Assembly (NCBI RefSeq): GCF_900098745.1
Contig: NZ_FQTT01000009.1
Coordinates: 245,117 to 309,116 of the forward strand
DNA length: 64,000 nt
Origin: Actinomyces glycerinitolerans
GTDB lineage: Bacteria > Actinomycetota > Actinomycetes > Actinomycetales > Actinomycetaceae
Direction: 5' to 3'
Positions 1-9,062 of the stretch are shown here, piece by piece. The first letter of the stretch is position 1; every line of letters starts with the position of its first letter. The notes beneath the pieces were generated by a model that did no database searches, had not been told where the DNA came from, and was given only the letters and a program-made list of their open reading frames with translations. The translations under genes and the position numbers were made by a program.

Positions 1-488
1 ACCTGCGCGCCCTCGGCCTGGAGGGCGATGACCGGCACGATCGGGTTGCGGCCACCGGCCTCGACGGCGGCCGGGCACCAGGTGACCACGGGGTCGCCGA
101 CGGCGACGGCGTCGCCCTCGGCGACGTGCAGCGTGAAGCCGGCGCCTTCGAGTTGAACCGTGTCCAGCCCCAGGTGCACCAGGACACTGCGTCCCGCAGT
201 GCCGGTCACGATGAAGGCGTGGGGGTGAATCTTGGCGACCGTCCCGGCGACGGGGGCGACCGCGCTGACCTCGCCTCCGCCCGCGCGGTCGGGGTCGATC
301 GCCGCTCCTGGGCCGAGCATGCCGGTGGCGAAGACCGGGTCGGGAACATCGCCGACGGCGATCACGCGCCCGGCCAGGGGCGAGCGGACGACGGCGCTCT
401 CCGCGTCCTCGGCGCCGGCGGCGAAGGTGCCTGCCGCATCCCCGTCCGATCCGGTCGGGATGCCAACGCCGCTCGATGCCTGAAACAT
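1..488 (-). CDS. crr: PTS glucose-family EIIA component (3' end outside window)
   Basis: This is the phosphocarrier EIIA domain of a glucose/N-acetylglucosamine-type phosphotransferase system. It takes phosphate from HPr and passes it to EIIB. Reading from the ATG at 488 there are 162 codons before the window ends, so the C-terminus is missing. The two family histidine motifs are present: IHPHAF (second His about residue 90) and VHLGLDTV (His about residue 105, the expected phosphorylation site). A strong ribosome site (AAGGAGGA) lies 6-13 bases upstream and fixes the start. The first 30 residues are Ala/Gly-rich. The gene is divergent from the EIIC pseudogene at 598-1377. It may serve an intact EIIBC outside the window. 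The family is clear; the sugar is not. Confidence 0.88.
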   Translation of the reverse strand, partial: MFQASSGVGIPTGSDGDAAGTFAAGAEDAESAVVRSPLAGRVIAVGDVPDPVFATGMLGPGAAIDPDRAGGGEVSAVAPVAGTVAKIHPHAFIVTGTAGRSVLVHLGLDTVQLEGAGFTLHVAEGDAVAVGDPVVTWCPAAVEAGGRNPIVPVIALQAEGAQ

Positions 489-597
489 GTGTGTCCTCCT
501 TGGTTCGCCGCATGTCTGCCGTGACGGTGCGGGTCGGTCGACGGCATGCATATGGCGCCATCACCCAGTCGGCCGGAAGTGACCGGCGCTCCCGGCC

Positions 598-1377
598 ATG
601 GTAGCGGCAGGGTCACCCGCCCCGTCCTTGACAATCAGCGGCGCAGGGCTTGCACTGGAAGCGCCGGTTCGAACGCGTTCAAGGACGAGCCTCAATCTGG
701 CCCTGATTTTCGCGGTCGGCGTGGCCATCGGCTTCGCGAGGAAGTCGGACGGCTCCACCGCCATTGCGGGCCTGTTCGGCTACCTGGTGCTCCAGGGCGT
801 GTTCGGCGCACTGGCACCCTACTGGGGTGCGGGCGGCGAGACGCCGGCGGAGAACACCATTAACTACGGCGTGCTCGGCGGCATTGTCATCGGCATCGTG
901 GCGGCGAGGCTGTGGCAGCGGTACTACCGCATCAAATTGCCCGACTGGCTTGCCTTCTTCGGCGGTCGCCGCTTCGTCCCGATCATCACCTCGGTGGCGG
1001 CGATCGGCGTCGCCCTGGTCATGGGGCCCTGTATCCCGCCTTCAACTGGCTCATCAACGAGCAACTGGGCGGCTGGCTGATGACGGCCGGCACGGAGGGA
1101 GGTGTTGCTGCGGCCCTGGCGATTTGGCGCAGCGCCCTGCCCGCCAAGCGCAAGGCCACCGGTGCGCTGATGATCTCCGTGGCCCTGACCGCCTTTGTCA
1201 CCGGCATCACCAAGCTGCTGGAGTACGCCTTCGCCTATGTCGCCTTCCCGCTGTACGCGGTCCACGCCGTGCTCACCGGTATTCAAGACCCCCGGCCGCG
1301 AGGCGGACGACGCCGACGCCTTTGCGGCCGCCCAGGACGCCGCGGCGAAGAGCTCCGGTAAGTCCGCGGCCCATTGA
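598..1377 (+). pseudogene. Decayed PTS EIIC (glucose/GlcNAc family) pseudogene
   Basis: Three frames must be joined to read a PTS EIIC protein. The first frame gives NLALIFAVGVAIGFARKSDG and YGVLGGIVIGI, typical of the EIIC membrane domain. Near 1020-1030 a frameshift moves the homology to the next frame, which gives YPAFNWLINEQLGGWLMTAG and then YAVHAVLTG. Near 1280 the frame changes again, directly to FKTPGRE, which normally follows about 80-90 residues later, so an internal out-of-frame deletion has occurred. The usual N-terminal section before NLALIF is also replaced by unrelated sequence. No intact transporter can be made. The reading ends at a TGA at 1375-1377. The remnant suggests a former duplicate of a neighbouring PTS locus. 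Confidence 0.85.
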
Positions 1378-1438
1378 CCGGTGCGCGTCGCAGCCCACGT
1401 GTTTCGGGCAATCCGCTCCCCAGAGCCGCAGAGGGTCC

Positions 1439-1476
1439 GAGGGCGTGGAACCCGAGTCTCCGGGTTCCACGCCCTC
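1439..1476. terminator. Perfect 16-bp stem hairpin, bidirectional terminator
   Basis: Arms 1439-1454 and 1461-1476 are perfect inverted repeats (GAGGGCGTGGAACCCG and its complement) around a 6-base loop. It lies between the end of the EIIC remnant and the end of pepN, which converge here. No T-tract follows, as is common in GC-rich actinobacteria. Confidence 0.8.
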
Positions 1477-1505
1477 GGCGGCACGCGCAATTGGGCCGGT
1501 GAGTA

Positions 1506-4097
1506 TCAGCCCTCGGCGGGGCGGGCGCAGGCCTGCACGCTCATCACGCGGCGCGTGTCGTCCAGGTTCTCGCTGACGATGCGGCGGAAGGCCGCGGGCG
1601 CATCCGCGTGGGCGGCCAGCCAGCTCTCCAGCGCCGCGGCCGGGGCGACGTCGGGCAGTCCCACGGTGGCGGACGACCACAGGCGCTCCAGCAGGTTCTC
1701 GGCCATGTGGAAGGTGCGCGAGTTCCAGATGCCGTCGGCCTCCTTGACGTACTCGGAGACGTAGGGGGCCAGCAGCTCGGGGTTGCGCTCCACCATGTTG
1801 AAGCCGGCGAGCATCTTCACCTGCGTTTCATTGGGCAGGCCGGCGTTGTCCACCAGCTCGCGCCAGGCGGCGGCCTTTGCCTCCGCGGTGGGGACGGCGG
1901 CGCGTGCTTGGGCGGCGCGCTCGCGGCCCGTGGTGGTGCGGTCGCGCGCCTCCTCCGCGGCGATCTCCGCCTCGCCACACCGGCCGGCGGCGACCAGCCC
2001 CACCCGCAGCTCCCAGCGCAGGTCCTGATCCACAACCAGGCCCGGCAGGGTGGCGGATCCGTCCAGCCAGGCGGCGACGACGTCGAGCTGGGGGGTGGTG
2101 ACGGCGTGGGCGGCGACGGCGCGCACCAGCTGCAGCTGGGTGTCGCTGCCAGCCTCGGCCGCGCGCGCCAGGTCCAGCAGCGTGTCGGTAGTCGATACGG
2201 CCGCATCCCGACGTGTGGCCGGGGGCAGATAGGCCGACAGGCAGGTCGCCACCCGCGCCAGCAGCCCCTGCACCACGCTCGAGTGCGTCTCGGTGCGCAG
2301 CGCGCGCAGTGCAGCAGCCAGGAAGTCCGCGGCCGGCAGCTCGCCGTCGCGCACCATGTCCCAGGCGCTGGCCACCAGCACCGAACGCGGCAGTGAGGCG
2401 GTGAAGGCGTCCACGTGCGCCAGCCCGGTGGCGAGCGAGGCGGCGTCCAGACGCACCTTGGCGTAGGTGAGATCGTCGTCGTTCAGCAGCAGGACGTCGG
2501 GGCGGACGGTGCCGACCAGCTCGGGCACCTCGGTGCGCGCGCCGGCGACATCGAGCTCAATGCGGCCGGTGCGCTCAAGGGTGGCCGGGGCCTGGGCGCC
2601 GAGCGCATAGGCGCCCAGCACCACCCGGTGGGGGCGCAGCGACGCCGGGGAGGCCGCCGGGATCTCCTGCACGATCCCCGCGGAGGTGATCACGCCGTCG
2701 GCGTTCGTGTCCAGCTCCAGGCGCAGCGTGGTCACACCCGCCTCCTGCAGCCACACGCGGGTCCAGGCGGACAGGTCGCGGCCGGAGACCCGCTCCAGCT
2801 CACCGAGCAGGTCGGCCAGGGTGGCGTTGGCGTAGGCGTGGGCCGCCAGGTAGTTCTTGATGCCGGCGAAGAAGGACTCGCGTCCCACATAGGCCACCAG
2901 CGCGGACAGCACGGAGGCGCCCTTGGCGTAGGTGATGCCGTCGAAGTTGACCTCCACATCGTGCAGGTCGTTGATGTCCGCGGCGATCGGGTGGGTGGAG
3001 GAGAGCTGGTCCTGGTTGTAGGCCCAGTTCTTCTCAAGCACCTGGAAGGTGGTCCAGGCGTCGGTCCAGCGGGTGGTCTCGGCAACGGCGAGCGTGGAGC
3101 AGTACTCGGCGAAGGACTCGTTCAGCCACAGGTCGTCCCACCACTTCATGGTGACCAGGTCCCCGAACCACATGTGTGCCAGCTCGTGGAGGATGGTCTC
3201 GGCGCGGCGCTCGACGCGTGCCTGCACCGGCCGGGAACGGAAGATGTAGTCGTCGCGGTGGGTGACGATGCCGGCGTTCTCCATGGCCCCGGCGTTGAAC
3301 TCGGGCACGAAGGCCTGGTCGTACTTGGTGAAGGCGTACGGGGTGCCGAACAGCTCTTCGTAGTAGGCGAAGCCGTTCTTGGTGATCGACAGGATCTCCT
3401 CGGCGTCCATGAACTCCGCCAGGCTCTTGCGGCAGTACACGCCCAGGGGGACGGTGCGGCCATCGGCGGCCGTGTAGACGTCGGTGGCCCCGACATAGGG
3501 GCCGGCCACGATCGCCGTGATGTAGGAGCTGATGCGCTCGCAGGGCTCAAAGGCGAAGGTGTGCGTGCCTGCGGCGGCCGGCGTGGGCGCGGGGGTGGGG
3601 GAGTTGGACAACACCGTCCAGCCCTCGGGCACGGTGACGGTGAAGCGGAAGGTGGCCTTCAGGTCGGGCTGCTCGAACACGGTGTACATGCGACGGGCGT
3701 CGGGCACCTCGAACTGCGTGTACAGGTAGGTCTCGCCGTCGGCCGGGTCGGTGAAGCGGTGCAGGCCCTCGCCGGTGTGCATGTAGGCGCAGTCGGCAAC
3801 CACGGTCAGCTCATTGTCCGCGCGCAGGTCCGCCAGCGCGATGCGGGAGTCAGCGAACACCCGCTCCGGGTCCAGGGCGGTGCCGTTGAGCGTCACTGCG
3901 TGGACGGCCGGGGCGATCAGGTCGATGAAGGTGGAGGCCCCCGGGGTGGCGGTGAAGCGGACCGTCGTGGTGGAGCGGAAGGTGGCGTTGGCGGGATCCG
4001 CGGCGCCGGACAGATCCAGGACGACGTCGTAGCTGTCGGTGGAGACGACGGCGGCGCGTGCCGCCGCCTCCTCGCGGGTGAGGTTCTGACCGGGCAC
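1506..4097 (-). CDS. pepN: Aminopeptidase N (M1 family zinc metallopeptidase)
   Basis: A cytoplasmic M1 aminopeptidase that removes N-terminal residues from peptides. The protein is 863 residues from a GTG at 4097, chosen because GAAGGAGC lies just upstream and the product then begins VPGQNLTREE, the common start of actinobacterial PepN. An in-frame ATG at 4229 would add 44 residues of low plausibility. The substrate-binding GAMEN motif is at about 270-274. The zinc site HELAH is at about 304-308, with the third ligand in NESFAEY about 20 residues on. The C-terminal half is the helical ERAP1-like domain. Length matches the family (about 850). The gene is monocistronic and converges on the hairpin at 1439-1476. 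Confidence 0.95.
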   Translation of the reverse strand: MPGQNLTREEAAARAAVVSTDSYDVVLDLSGAADPANATFRSTTTVRFTATPGASTFIDLIAPAVHAVTLNGTALDPERVFADSRIALADLRADNELTVVADCAYMHTGEGLHRFTDPADGETYLYTQFEVPDARRMYTVFEQPDLKATFRFTVTVPEGWTVLSNSPTPAPTPAAAGTHTFAFEPCERISSYITAIVAGPYVGATDVYTAADGRTVPLGVYCRKSLAEFMDAEEILSITKNGFAYYEELFGTPYAFTKYDQAFVPEFNAGAMENAGIVTHRDDYIFRSRPVQARVERRAETILHELAHMWFGDLVTMKWWDDLWLNESFAEYCSTLAVAETTRWTDAWTTFQVLEKNWAYNQDQLSSTHPIAADINDLHDVEVNFDGITYAKGASVLSALVAYVGRESFFAGIKNYLAAHAYANATLADLLGELERVSGRDLSAWTRVWLQEAGVTTLRLELDTNADGVITSAGIVQEIPAASPASLRPHRVVLGAYALGAQAPATLERTGRIELDVAGARTEVPELVGTVRPDVLLLNDDDLTYAKVRLDAASLATGLAHVDAFTASLPRSVLVASAWDMVRDGELPAADFLAAALRALRTETHSSVVQGLLARVATCLSAYLPPATRRDAAVSTTDTLLDLARAAEAGSDTQLQLVRAVAAHAVTTPQLDVVAAWLDGSATLPGLVVDQDLRWELRVGLVAAGRCGEAEIAAEEARDRTTTGRERAAQARAAVPTAEAKAAAWRELVDNAGLPNETQVKMLAGFNMVERNPELLAPYVSEYVKEADGIWNSRTFHMAENLLERLWSSATVGLPDVAPAAALESWLAAHADAPAAFRRIVSENLDDTRRVMSVQACARPAEG

Positions 4098-4236
4098 AAA
4101 AGCTCCTTCAGTCGTAGTGGCAGATGCTCTGGGAACCGCGGTGTGGGCCGCGACGCCCCGGGCGATTGTCCCACCGCGCGCCGGGGGCCAGAAATCGTGG
4201 CAGGCGTCGTGGGCCTGAGCCGCGCTCAAGCCGACC

Positions 4237-4318
4237 AGAGCGATCGGTGTGATCGAATCTGGCGGGCAAAAAGATCGAAAATTGCGTCTTGCGCGAACTA
4301 GATGATCGATGCGATCAT
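4237..4318. promoter_or_regulatory. Operator region of sugar ABC operon (TGATCG palindrome)
   Basis: A palindrome ATGATCG-ATG-CGATCAT occupies 4302-4318, 61 bases before the ATG of the binding-protein gene. Further GATCG half-sites lie at 4241-4256 and 4273-4279. The same palindrome, TGATCG with a 3-bp spacer then CGATC, occurs three times before the MFS gene at 10960-11060. It is therefore a likely operator for a shared regulator. The DeoR-type regulator at 12565 is a candidate, but a LacI- or GntR-type protein outside the window could also bind. The rest of the 281-base gap from 4098 holds the pepN ribosome site and no gene. Confidence 0.65.
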
Positions 4319-4378
4319 TTACGTACCCGCGCAGACCGCATCGGAGCGGAGCGCCTTCAATGAGGAAGTTGTGGTGAC

Positions 4379-5452
4379 ATGAACAATCTTCGATCCAAAC
4401 CGCTAGCCGCTCTGTGTGCGGCGGCCGTGTCGATGGGCCTGCTCGCGGCCTGCACCCCCGCTGACGAGGGCGGATCCGGAGCCTCCGGTGGTGGAGCTGG
4501 TGTGGATGTCGTCTCGCTGGTGGACGCGGAGGGCAAGACGCCTATCGAGGACATCGAGGGTGAACTCGGCGAACCGACGGGCAGCTCAGACATCCGCCTG
4601 TGCTACATCACCAGGACGCTGTCCAACGAGTACTGGAGTTACGAACGCGATGGCTTCGAACAGACGGCGCAGGAGTACGGCGTCGAGTACCAGACCTATG
4701 CAGTCAACGACGAAGCATCGATCACTGAGCAGCTGGACAAGGCCCAGTCGGCGATGAAGTCAGGGTGCTCGGCAATCTTGGCGTCACCGATCTCCGCTAC
4801 GGCTCTGGACTCGGTATTCGAGAGCGCTATCTCCCAGGGAATCCCGGTCATCATCCTCAACGATGCAGCCAGCAGCGTCGCGGGTACGGTTTACGTCGGG
4901 CCCGATGCGACGACCATCGGCGCCACCGCTGCGCAGTACATCGCGGAGAAGCTGCCGGATGGCGGGAAGGTCGCGATGATCGAGGGTGATCCGGGATCCT
5001 CGAATGCCCAGAATCGAGGAACTGGCTTCCGGGAGACGCTCAAGACGGACTACCCGAACATCGAACTCGTCGCATCGACCACGGCCAAGTGGGATACCGC
5101 TCTTGCCAAGGACACCGCGGCAGGCATGTTGACGGCCAACGAGGATCTGACGGCTATCTACTGTCAAAACGACACCATGGCACTGGGCGCCATGTCAGCG
5201 ATCCAGGAGAAGGGTAAGCAGGGTGAAGTCATCCTCGTAGGCACCGACGGCATCCCGCAGGCGAAGACCGAGATCGCGAATGACAACGGATACACGGCGA
5301 CCGTCTCCGAGCGTCCCACCACCGAGGGAACGAGTGGTGTCAAGGTGGCGCTGTGGCTGCTTGCCGGCAACAAGGTGCCGGCGTTCGTCGACGTTCCGGC
5401 GTTCGTTGTGGACAAATCGAACGTGAACGACTACCTGACCGGTATGCCGTGA
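4379..5452 (+). CDS. Sugar ABC transporter substrate-binding lipoprotein
   Basis: A 357-residue ribose/xylose-type (Peripla_BP_4) binding protein that captures a sugar or sugar derivative outside the membrane and delivers it to the permease at 7023. It has a lipoprotein signal peptide with lipobox LLAAC (Cys25 would be lipidated), then a Gly/Ser linker. The mature part shows family features: a repeated two-domain fold, ILASPISATAL in the first domain and AIYCQNDTMALGAMSAI plus VGTDGIPQAK in the second. It is the first gene of a unit with ATPase, permease, hydrolase, isomerase and kinase. The ligand cannot be read from sequence. The downstream lactonase-like enzyme suggests a sugar lactone, sugar acid or uncommon monosaccharide. 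Confidence 0.9.
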   Translation: MNNLRSKPLAALCAAAVSMGLLAACTPADEGGSGASGGGAGVDVVSLVDAEGKTPIEDIEGELGEPTGSSDIRLCYITRTLSNEYWSYERDGFEQTAQEYGVEYQTYAVNDEASITEQLDKAQSAMKSGCSAILASPISATALDSVFESAISQGIPVIILNDAASSVAGTVYVGPDATTIGATAAQYIAEKLPDGGKVAMIEGDPGSSNAQNRGTGFRETLKTDYPNIELVASTTAKWDTALAKDTAAGMLTANEDLTAIYCQNDTMALGAMSAIQEKGKQGEVILVGTDGIPQAKTEIANDNGYTATVSERPTTEGTSGVKVALWLLAGNKVPAFVDVPAFVVDKSNVNDYLTGMP

Positions 5453-5476
5453 GCCACCGTATCCGGAGCAGAGATC

Positions 5477-6985
5477 ATGCGTTCTTCTGAACCGCTCCTA
5501 AAGGTTGAGGGAATCCGAAAACAGTTCCCGGGAGTGCTCGCACTCGCTGACGTATCCTTCGAGCTGCATCACGGGGAGGTCCTCACTCTGGCTGGCGAGA
5601 ATGGCGCCGGTAAAAGCACCTTCCTACGTATCCTCGGTGGTTCGCTACGGCCAGACAGTGGACAACTCGCCATTGAAGGACGGGTCCGCAGCGAGTACAC
5701 GCCCGAGTCTGCGCGGCATGACGGCATCGTCATCGCGCACCAGGAACCTGCCATCGTCCCTCAGCTTACCGTGGAGCAGAACATACTCATCGGGCTCGGG
5801 CGTGCCGCCCGCGTAGCCGCGGCGGGCGCCGTATCGGGAGCGATGGAAGACGTGCGGCGTATGGGGTTCGACTTCGACCGGAACCGCCTGATGCGGACAT
5901 TGAGCCCGGCCGAACGTCACGCACTCACGATCGCGCGGGCCTTCGCCTTCGGGGCCAAGATTGTCGCTCTGGACGAGCCCACCACCGCCATGGTGGAACA
6001 GAATGCCGCCGCCGTCATTGATAGGGTTAGACAGCTTGCCCACGAAAAGCAGATCGGCATCCTGTTCGTCTCTCACAAGATGAACGAGGTCATGAAGATC
6101 TCCGATCGTGTGGTGGTACTCCGTGATGGGCGGGCGAGCTTCGACGAGAAGATCTCGGACACGACCTCACGTGACATCGTGCGAGCCATGGTCGGGCGCG
6201 AGCTGCTCGACTACCAGCGCCCCAAGCGGGACCTACGCGGCAACCCGATCCTGCTATCCGTCGACGCCGCCACCCATCCGAGGGGGGTCGGCCCGGTGTC
6301 CTTCACCGTGCGCGGTGGAGAAGTACTGGGCATCTCCGGACTCGTCGGCTCCGGTCGTACCGAGCTACTGCGGGCCATCATCCGTGCTGATCCCCGCACG
6401 GAGGCTAACGTGGCGATCGCCGGGCAGCCTCTGCGCATTCGTAATCCACAGGATGCGAAACGGGCGGGAATCGCGTTCATCCCGGAGGATAGGAAGAACC
6501 AGGGCCTGGTCCTGTTGACGGCCGCTTACGAGAACTTTGCACTTCCCAACGGACCGATTATGGGCTCCCGCATGGGAGTGGTCTCTCCGCGTAAGCAGAC
6601 GAAGGTAGCGGAACAGCTGTCCGCGTCCGTTGGCCTGAGACCTAAGAATGTGCGGGCCAAGGCGCGGGACTTCTCCGGCGGCAACCAGCAGAAGATCGTG
6701 CTCGGGAAGTGGCTGACCACGAACGCCCGCGTCTTCCTGTTCGACGAGCCCACAAAAGGCGTCGACGTCGGAGGACGTGCCGAGATCTACACACTCATTG
6801 ACGAGCTGACGCTTCAGGGTTGCGCAGTGGTCATTGTCTCCTCCGATATGCCCGAGATCATCGCCCTGAGTGACCGCGCCCTCGTCATGAAGGAGGGGCA
6901 TGCGGTCGCGGAGTTCTCGGGAGAGAACATCAATGAGCAGAACCTCGTCGCGGCTGCGGTGGGCGTCGATGACGCTGCCGCCTGA
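5477..6985 (+). CDS. Sugar ABC transporter ATPase, RbsA/XylG type
   Basis: A 502-residue ATPase with two nucleotide-binding domains in tandem, the normal form for ribose/xylose-class importers. Domain 1 has Walker A GENGAGKST at 40-48 and Walker B followed by ALDEPTTA. Its signature is degenerate (LSPAERH instead of an LSxGQ form). Domain 2 has a degenerate Walker A (GLVGSGRTE), a good signature (FSGGNQQK) and FDEPTKGVDVG. Asymmetry between domains is normal here, although it is usually domain 2 that is weaker. It starts 24 bases after the binding-protein gene and powers the permease at 7023. Confidence 0.92.
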   Translation: MRSSEPLLKVEGIRKQFPGVLALADVSFELHHGEVLTLAGENGAGKSTFLRILGGSLRPDSGQLAIEGRVRSEYTPESARHDGIVIAHQEPAIVPQLTVEQNILIGLGRAARVAAAGAVSGAMEDVRRMGFDFDRNRLMRTLSPAERHALTIARAFAFGAKIVALDEPTTAMVEQNAAAVIDRVRQLAHEKQIGILFVSHKMNEVMKISDRVVVLRDGRASFDEKISDTTSRDIVRAMVGRELLDYQRPKRDLRGNPILLSVDAATHPRGVGPVSFTVRGGEVLGISGLVGSGRTELLRAIIRADPRTEANVAIAGQPLRIRNPQDAKRAGIAFIPEDRKNQGLVLLTAAYENFALPNGPIMGSRMGVVSPRKQTKVAEQLSASVGLRPKNVRAKARDFSGGNQQKIVLGKWLTTNARVFLFDEPTKGVDVGGRAEIYTLIDELTLQGCAVVIVSSDMPEIIALSDRALVMKEGHAVAEFSGENINEQNLVAAAVGVDDAAA

Positions 6986-7022
6986 CGTGACCGACCGGAT
7001 GGACGATGGAACGAGAACGGAC

Positions 7023-8102
7023 ATGAATAACATAAGAAGTAGAGCCACGGCGTGGCGCTCCCGCATCAACGCGCAGACCTTCACCATCGCGATCGCCGCT
7101 CTGGTGATCTATCTGGGATTCGGCATACTGAATCCCAGGTTCCTCGGGCTCGACAATCTACGCGATGTCGCGATCTCAGCGTGTGTCAACGGCCTTATCG
7201 GGCTCGGCATGACGTTCGTGATCATTACCGGCGGCATCGACCTGTCGGTCGGATCGATCGCGAGCCTGTCGGGCATGGTCAGTGCGGCCCTGATGGTTAA
7301 CCAGGGGTTAAACCCATATCTGGGTTTCGTGGTAGGGCTCGTTGTTGGGGCTCTGTGCGGCTTGGTGAATGGCGTATTGGTCGCCCTCGTTCGACTGCCT
7401 CCGTTCATCGCTACATTGGGGACCATGTCGATATTTCAGGGTTTGGCGTACGTCGTTACCGACGGTCTTCCCGTGTACAACATTCCCAAGCCGTTCGTCA
7501 TGATCTTGAACTCTCGGGTGATGGGAATACCGACCTCGGTCGCGGCTGTTGCCATTTGTGCGATCCTTTGCTGGTTCCTGTTGCGGCGCACCGTGTTCGG
7601 CCAGAATGTCATTGCCACGGGCGGCAGCGAGGAGACTGCCTGGCTCTCCGGAGTCAATGTAGCGCGGGTCAAGATCTGGGTTTACGTCCTGGCCGGCACA
7701 CTGTCTGGACTGGGGGGAATGGTAGTTGTCGCCCGCATCTCGGCGGCGCAGTCCGAGGCCGGTGCCCCCTACCAGATGACGGCGATCGCCTCCTCAGTGA
7801 TCGGCGGTGCAAACCTCATGGGTGGCGAGGGCTCGATCGGTGGAACGATCATCGGTGCCCTGATTCTCGGGGCGCTGACGAACGGCCTAGTGCTGCTGAG
7901 CGTGCCGAGCTTCTACGAACAGATCGTAACCGGACTGGTAGTCGTAATCGCGGTCACCTTCGACCAGGTCGGAAAGAACTGGCCGGCTATGAGACGCGGC
8001 ACCAAGCGACCCAAGCGGTCCAGCCCGGTGCCGAGTGAACCCCAGGAGTCGGAGATGCACGGCAGTCAAACGGCGACGACGTCCGGAGCCGGTCATGATT
8101 GA
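7023..8102 (+). CDS. Sugar ABC transporter permease, RbsC type
   Basis: A 359-residue inner-membrane permease with about 8-10 hydrophobic segments. Landmarks of the BPD_transp_2 family are GLGMTFVIITGGIDLSVGSI near the N-terminal third, GALCGLVNG, and VIGGANLMGGEGSIGGT near the end. The start at 7023 gives the usual N-terminus (a short Arg-rich segment, then the first membrane helix). An in-frame ATG at 6999 is an alternative because no strong ribosome site distinguishes them. The C-terminal tail is about 40 residues, hydrophilic and Lys/Pro-rich. The stop overlaps the next gene by 8 bases, so the two are probably translated together. Confidence 0.9.
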   Translation: MNNIRSRATAWRSRINAQTFTIAIAALVIYLGFGILNPRFLGLDNLRDVAISACVNGLIGLGMTFVIITGGIDLSVGSIASLSGMVSAALMVNQGLNPYLGFVVGLVVGALCGLVNGVLVALVRLPPFIATLGTMSIFQGLAYVVTDGLPVYNIPKPFVMILNSRVMGIPTSVAAVAICAILCWFLLRRTVFGQNVIATGGSEETAWLSGVNVARVKIWVYVLAGTLSGLGGMVVVARISAAQSEAGAPYQMTAIASSVIGGANLMGGEGSIGGTIIGALILGALTNGLVLLSVPSFYEQIVTGLVVVIAVTFDQVGKNWPAMRRGTKRPKRSSPVPSEPQESEMHGSQTATTSGAGHD

Positions 8103-8976
8103 CGTGCCCGTGGTGGATGCGCACCACCACCTGTGTCGATTGGCCGACGGCTATCCCTGGTTGAGTGGACCGCCGATGCCGCGATATCACGGCGATGATA
8201 CGCCGCTGCGCCGTGACTACCTCATCGAGGACTATCAAGCGGACTGCGCCGGAATCCCGGTGGTCGCCTCCGTGGTGATAGAGAACGGCGCCGCTTCGCC
8301 GCTGCGTGAAGCGGAGTGGATCAACGATGTGCTGTCGGGCAGTCGGAGCGTGCAGGTGGCCAAGGCCGACCTGTTGGATCCCGCTGCCCCGGCGCTTCTG
8401 GAACGGTATGCGAGCTTGTCGACTATCCGAGGGGTACGCGACATCCTCAACTGGGATCCTGACCCCTACTACACCCACCGTACCCGCGACGGCATCATGG
8501 ACGAGCCGGTGTGGCGGGATAACTTCGCACAGCTCGAACCGTTGTGCATGTCGTTCGACTTGCAGGTATTCCCCGGGCAGCTGTCCGATGCCGCACGACT
8601 GGCGGACGCCTTCCCCTCCACACGGATAGTCCTTGACCACCTCGGCATGCCGATCCGTCGGGATGCGGACTACTTGAGGTGGTGGGGCGGTGGACTGCGT
8701 GATCTGGCTCGGCGCGAAAACGTGTTGGTCAAGCTCTCCGGCCTAGGAACTACCGACCACCACTGGACGAAGACGTCCATAAGGGAGCCGATTCTGACCG
8801 CGATCGATGCATTCGGAGTGGAGCGTTCCATGTTCGCCAGCAATTCCCCCGTCGACTCGCTCTACTCCGACATGTCGACTCTGTACGCGGCTTTTGATGC
8901 GACGGTGGCGGACTTCACCCGAGAAGAGCGAGGCCGGTTGTTCGCCGGCACGGCGACCGATTTCTACCGCATATAG
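8095..8976 (+). CDS. Amidohydrolase-2 family hydrolase, sugar lactonase-like
   Basis: A 293-residue metal-dependent TIM-barrel hydrolase of the COG3618 group, which includes L-fuconolactonase, L-rhamnono-gamma-lactonase and related lactone hydrolases. The N-terminal metal motif is VVDAHHHL (residues 6-13). VLDHLGMP near residue 180 and FASNSPVD near 250 are the other conserved strands. It lies between the permease, which it overlaps by 8 bases, and the isomerase. A lactonase within a sugar-import operon suggests that the sugar is oxidised to a lactone and then opened to an aldonate. No sugar dehydrogenase is in this unit, but a zinc dehydrogenase is in the co-regulated unit at 13458. The exact lactone is unknown. 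Confidence 0.78.
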   Translation: MIDVPVVDAHHHLCRLADGYPWLSGPPMPRYHGDDTPLRRDYLIEDYQADCAGIPVVASVVIENGAASPLREAEWINDVLSGSRSVQVAKADLLDPAAPALLERYASLSTIRGVRDILNWDPDPYYTHRTRDGIMDEPVWRDNFAQLEPLCMSFDLQVFPGQLSDAARLADAFPSTRIVLDHLGMPIRRDADYLRWWGGGLRDLARRENVLVKLSGLGTTDHHWTKTSIREPILTAIDAFGVERSMFASNSPVDSLYSDMSTLYAAFDATVADFTREERGRLFAGTATDFYRI

Positions 8977-9062
8977 GTGAGAGACGTCGCGGATCAACAC
9001 TACACGTGTCTTACAGCACCAACAGTTTCGGCGTTTGGCGCCGACGGAATAGGAGGGGTCGA

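Noticed and set aside
2415..4301. 628-residue open frame on the plus strand opposite pepN
   Set aside because: It is the mirror of a clear M1 peptidase frame, has Gly/Val/His-biased composition, no ribosome site and no motif.
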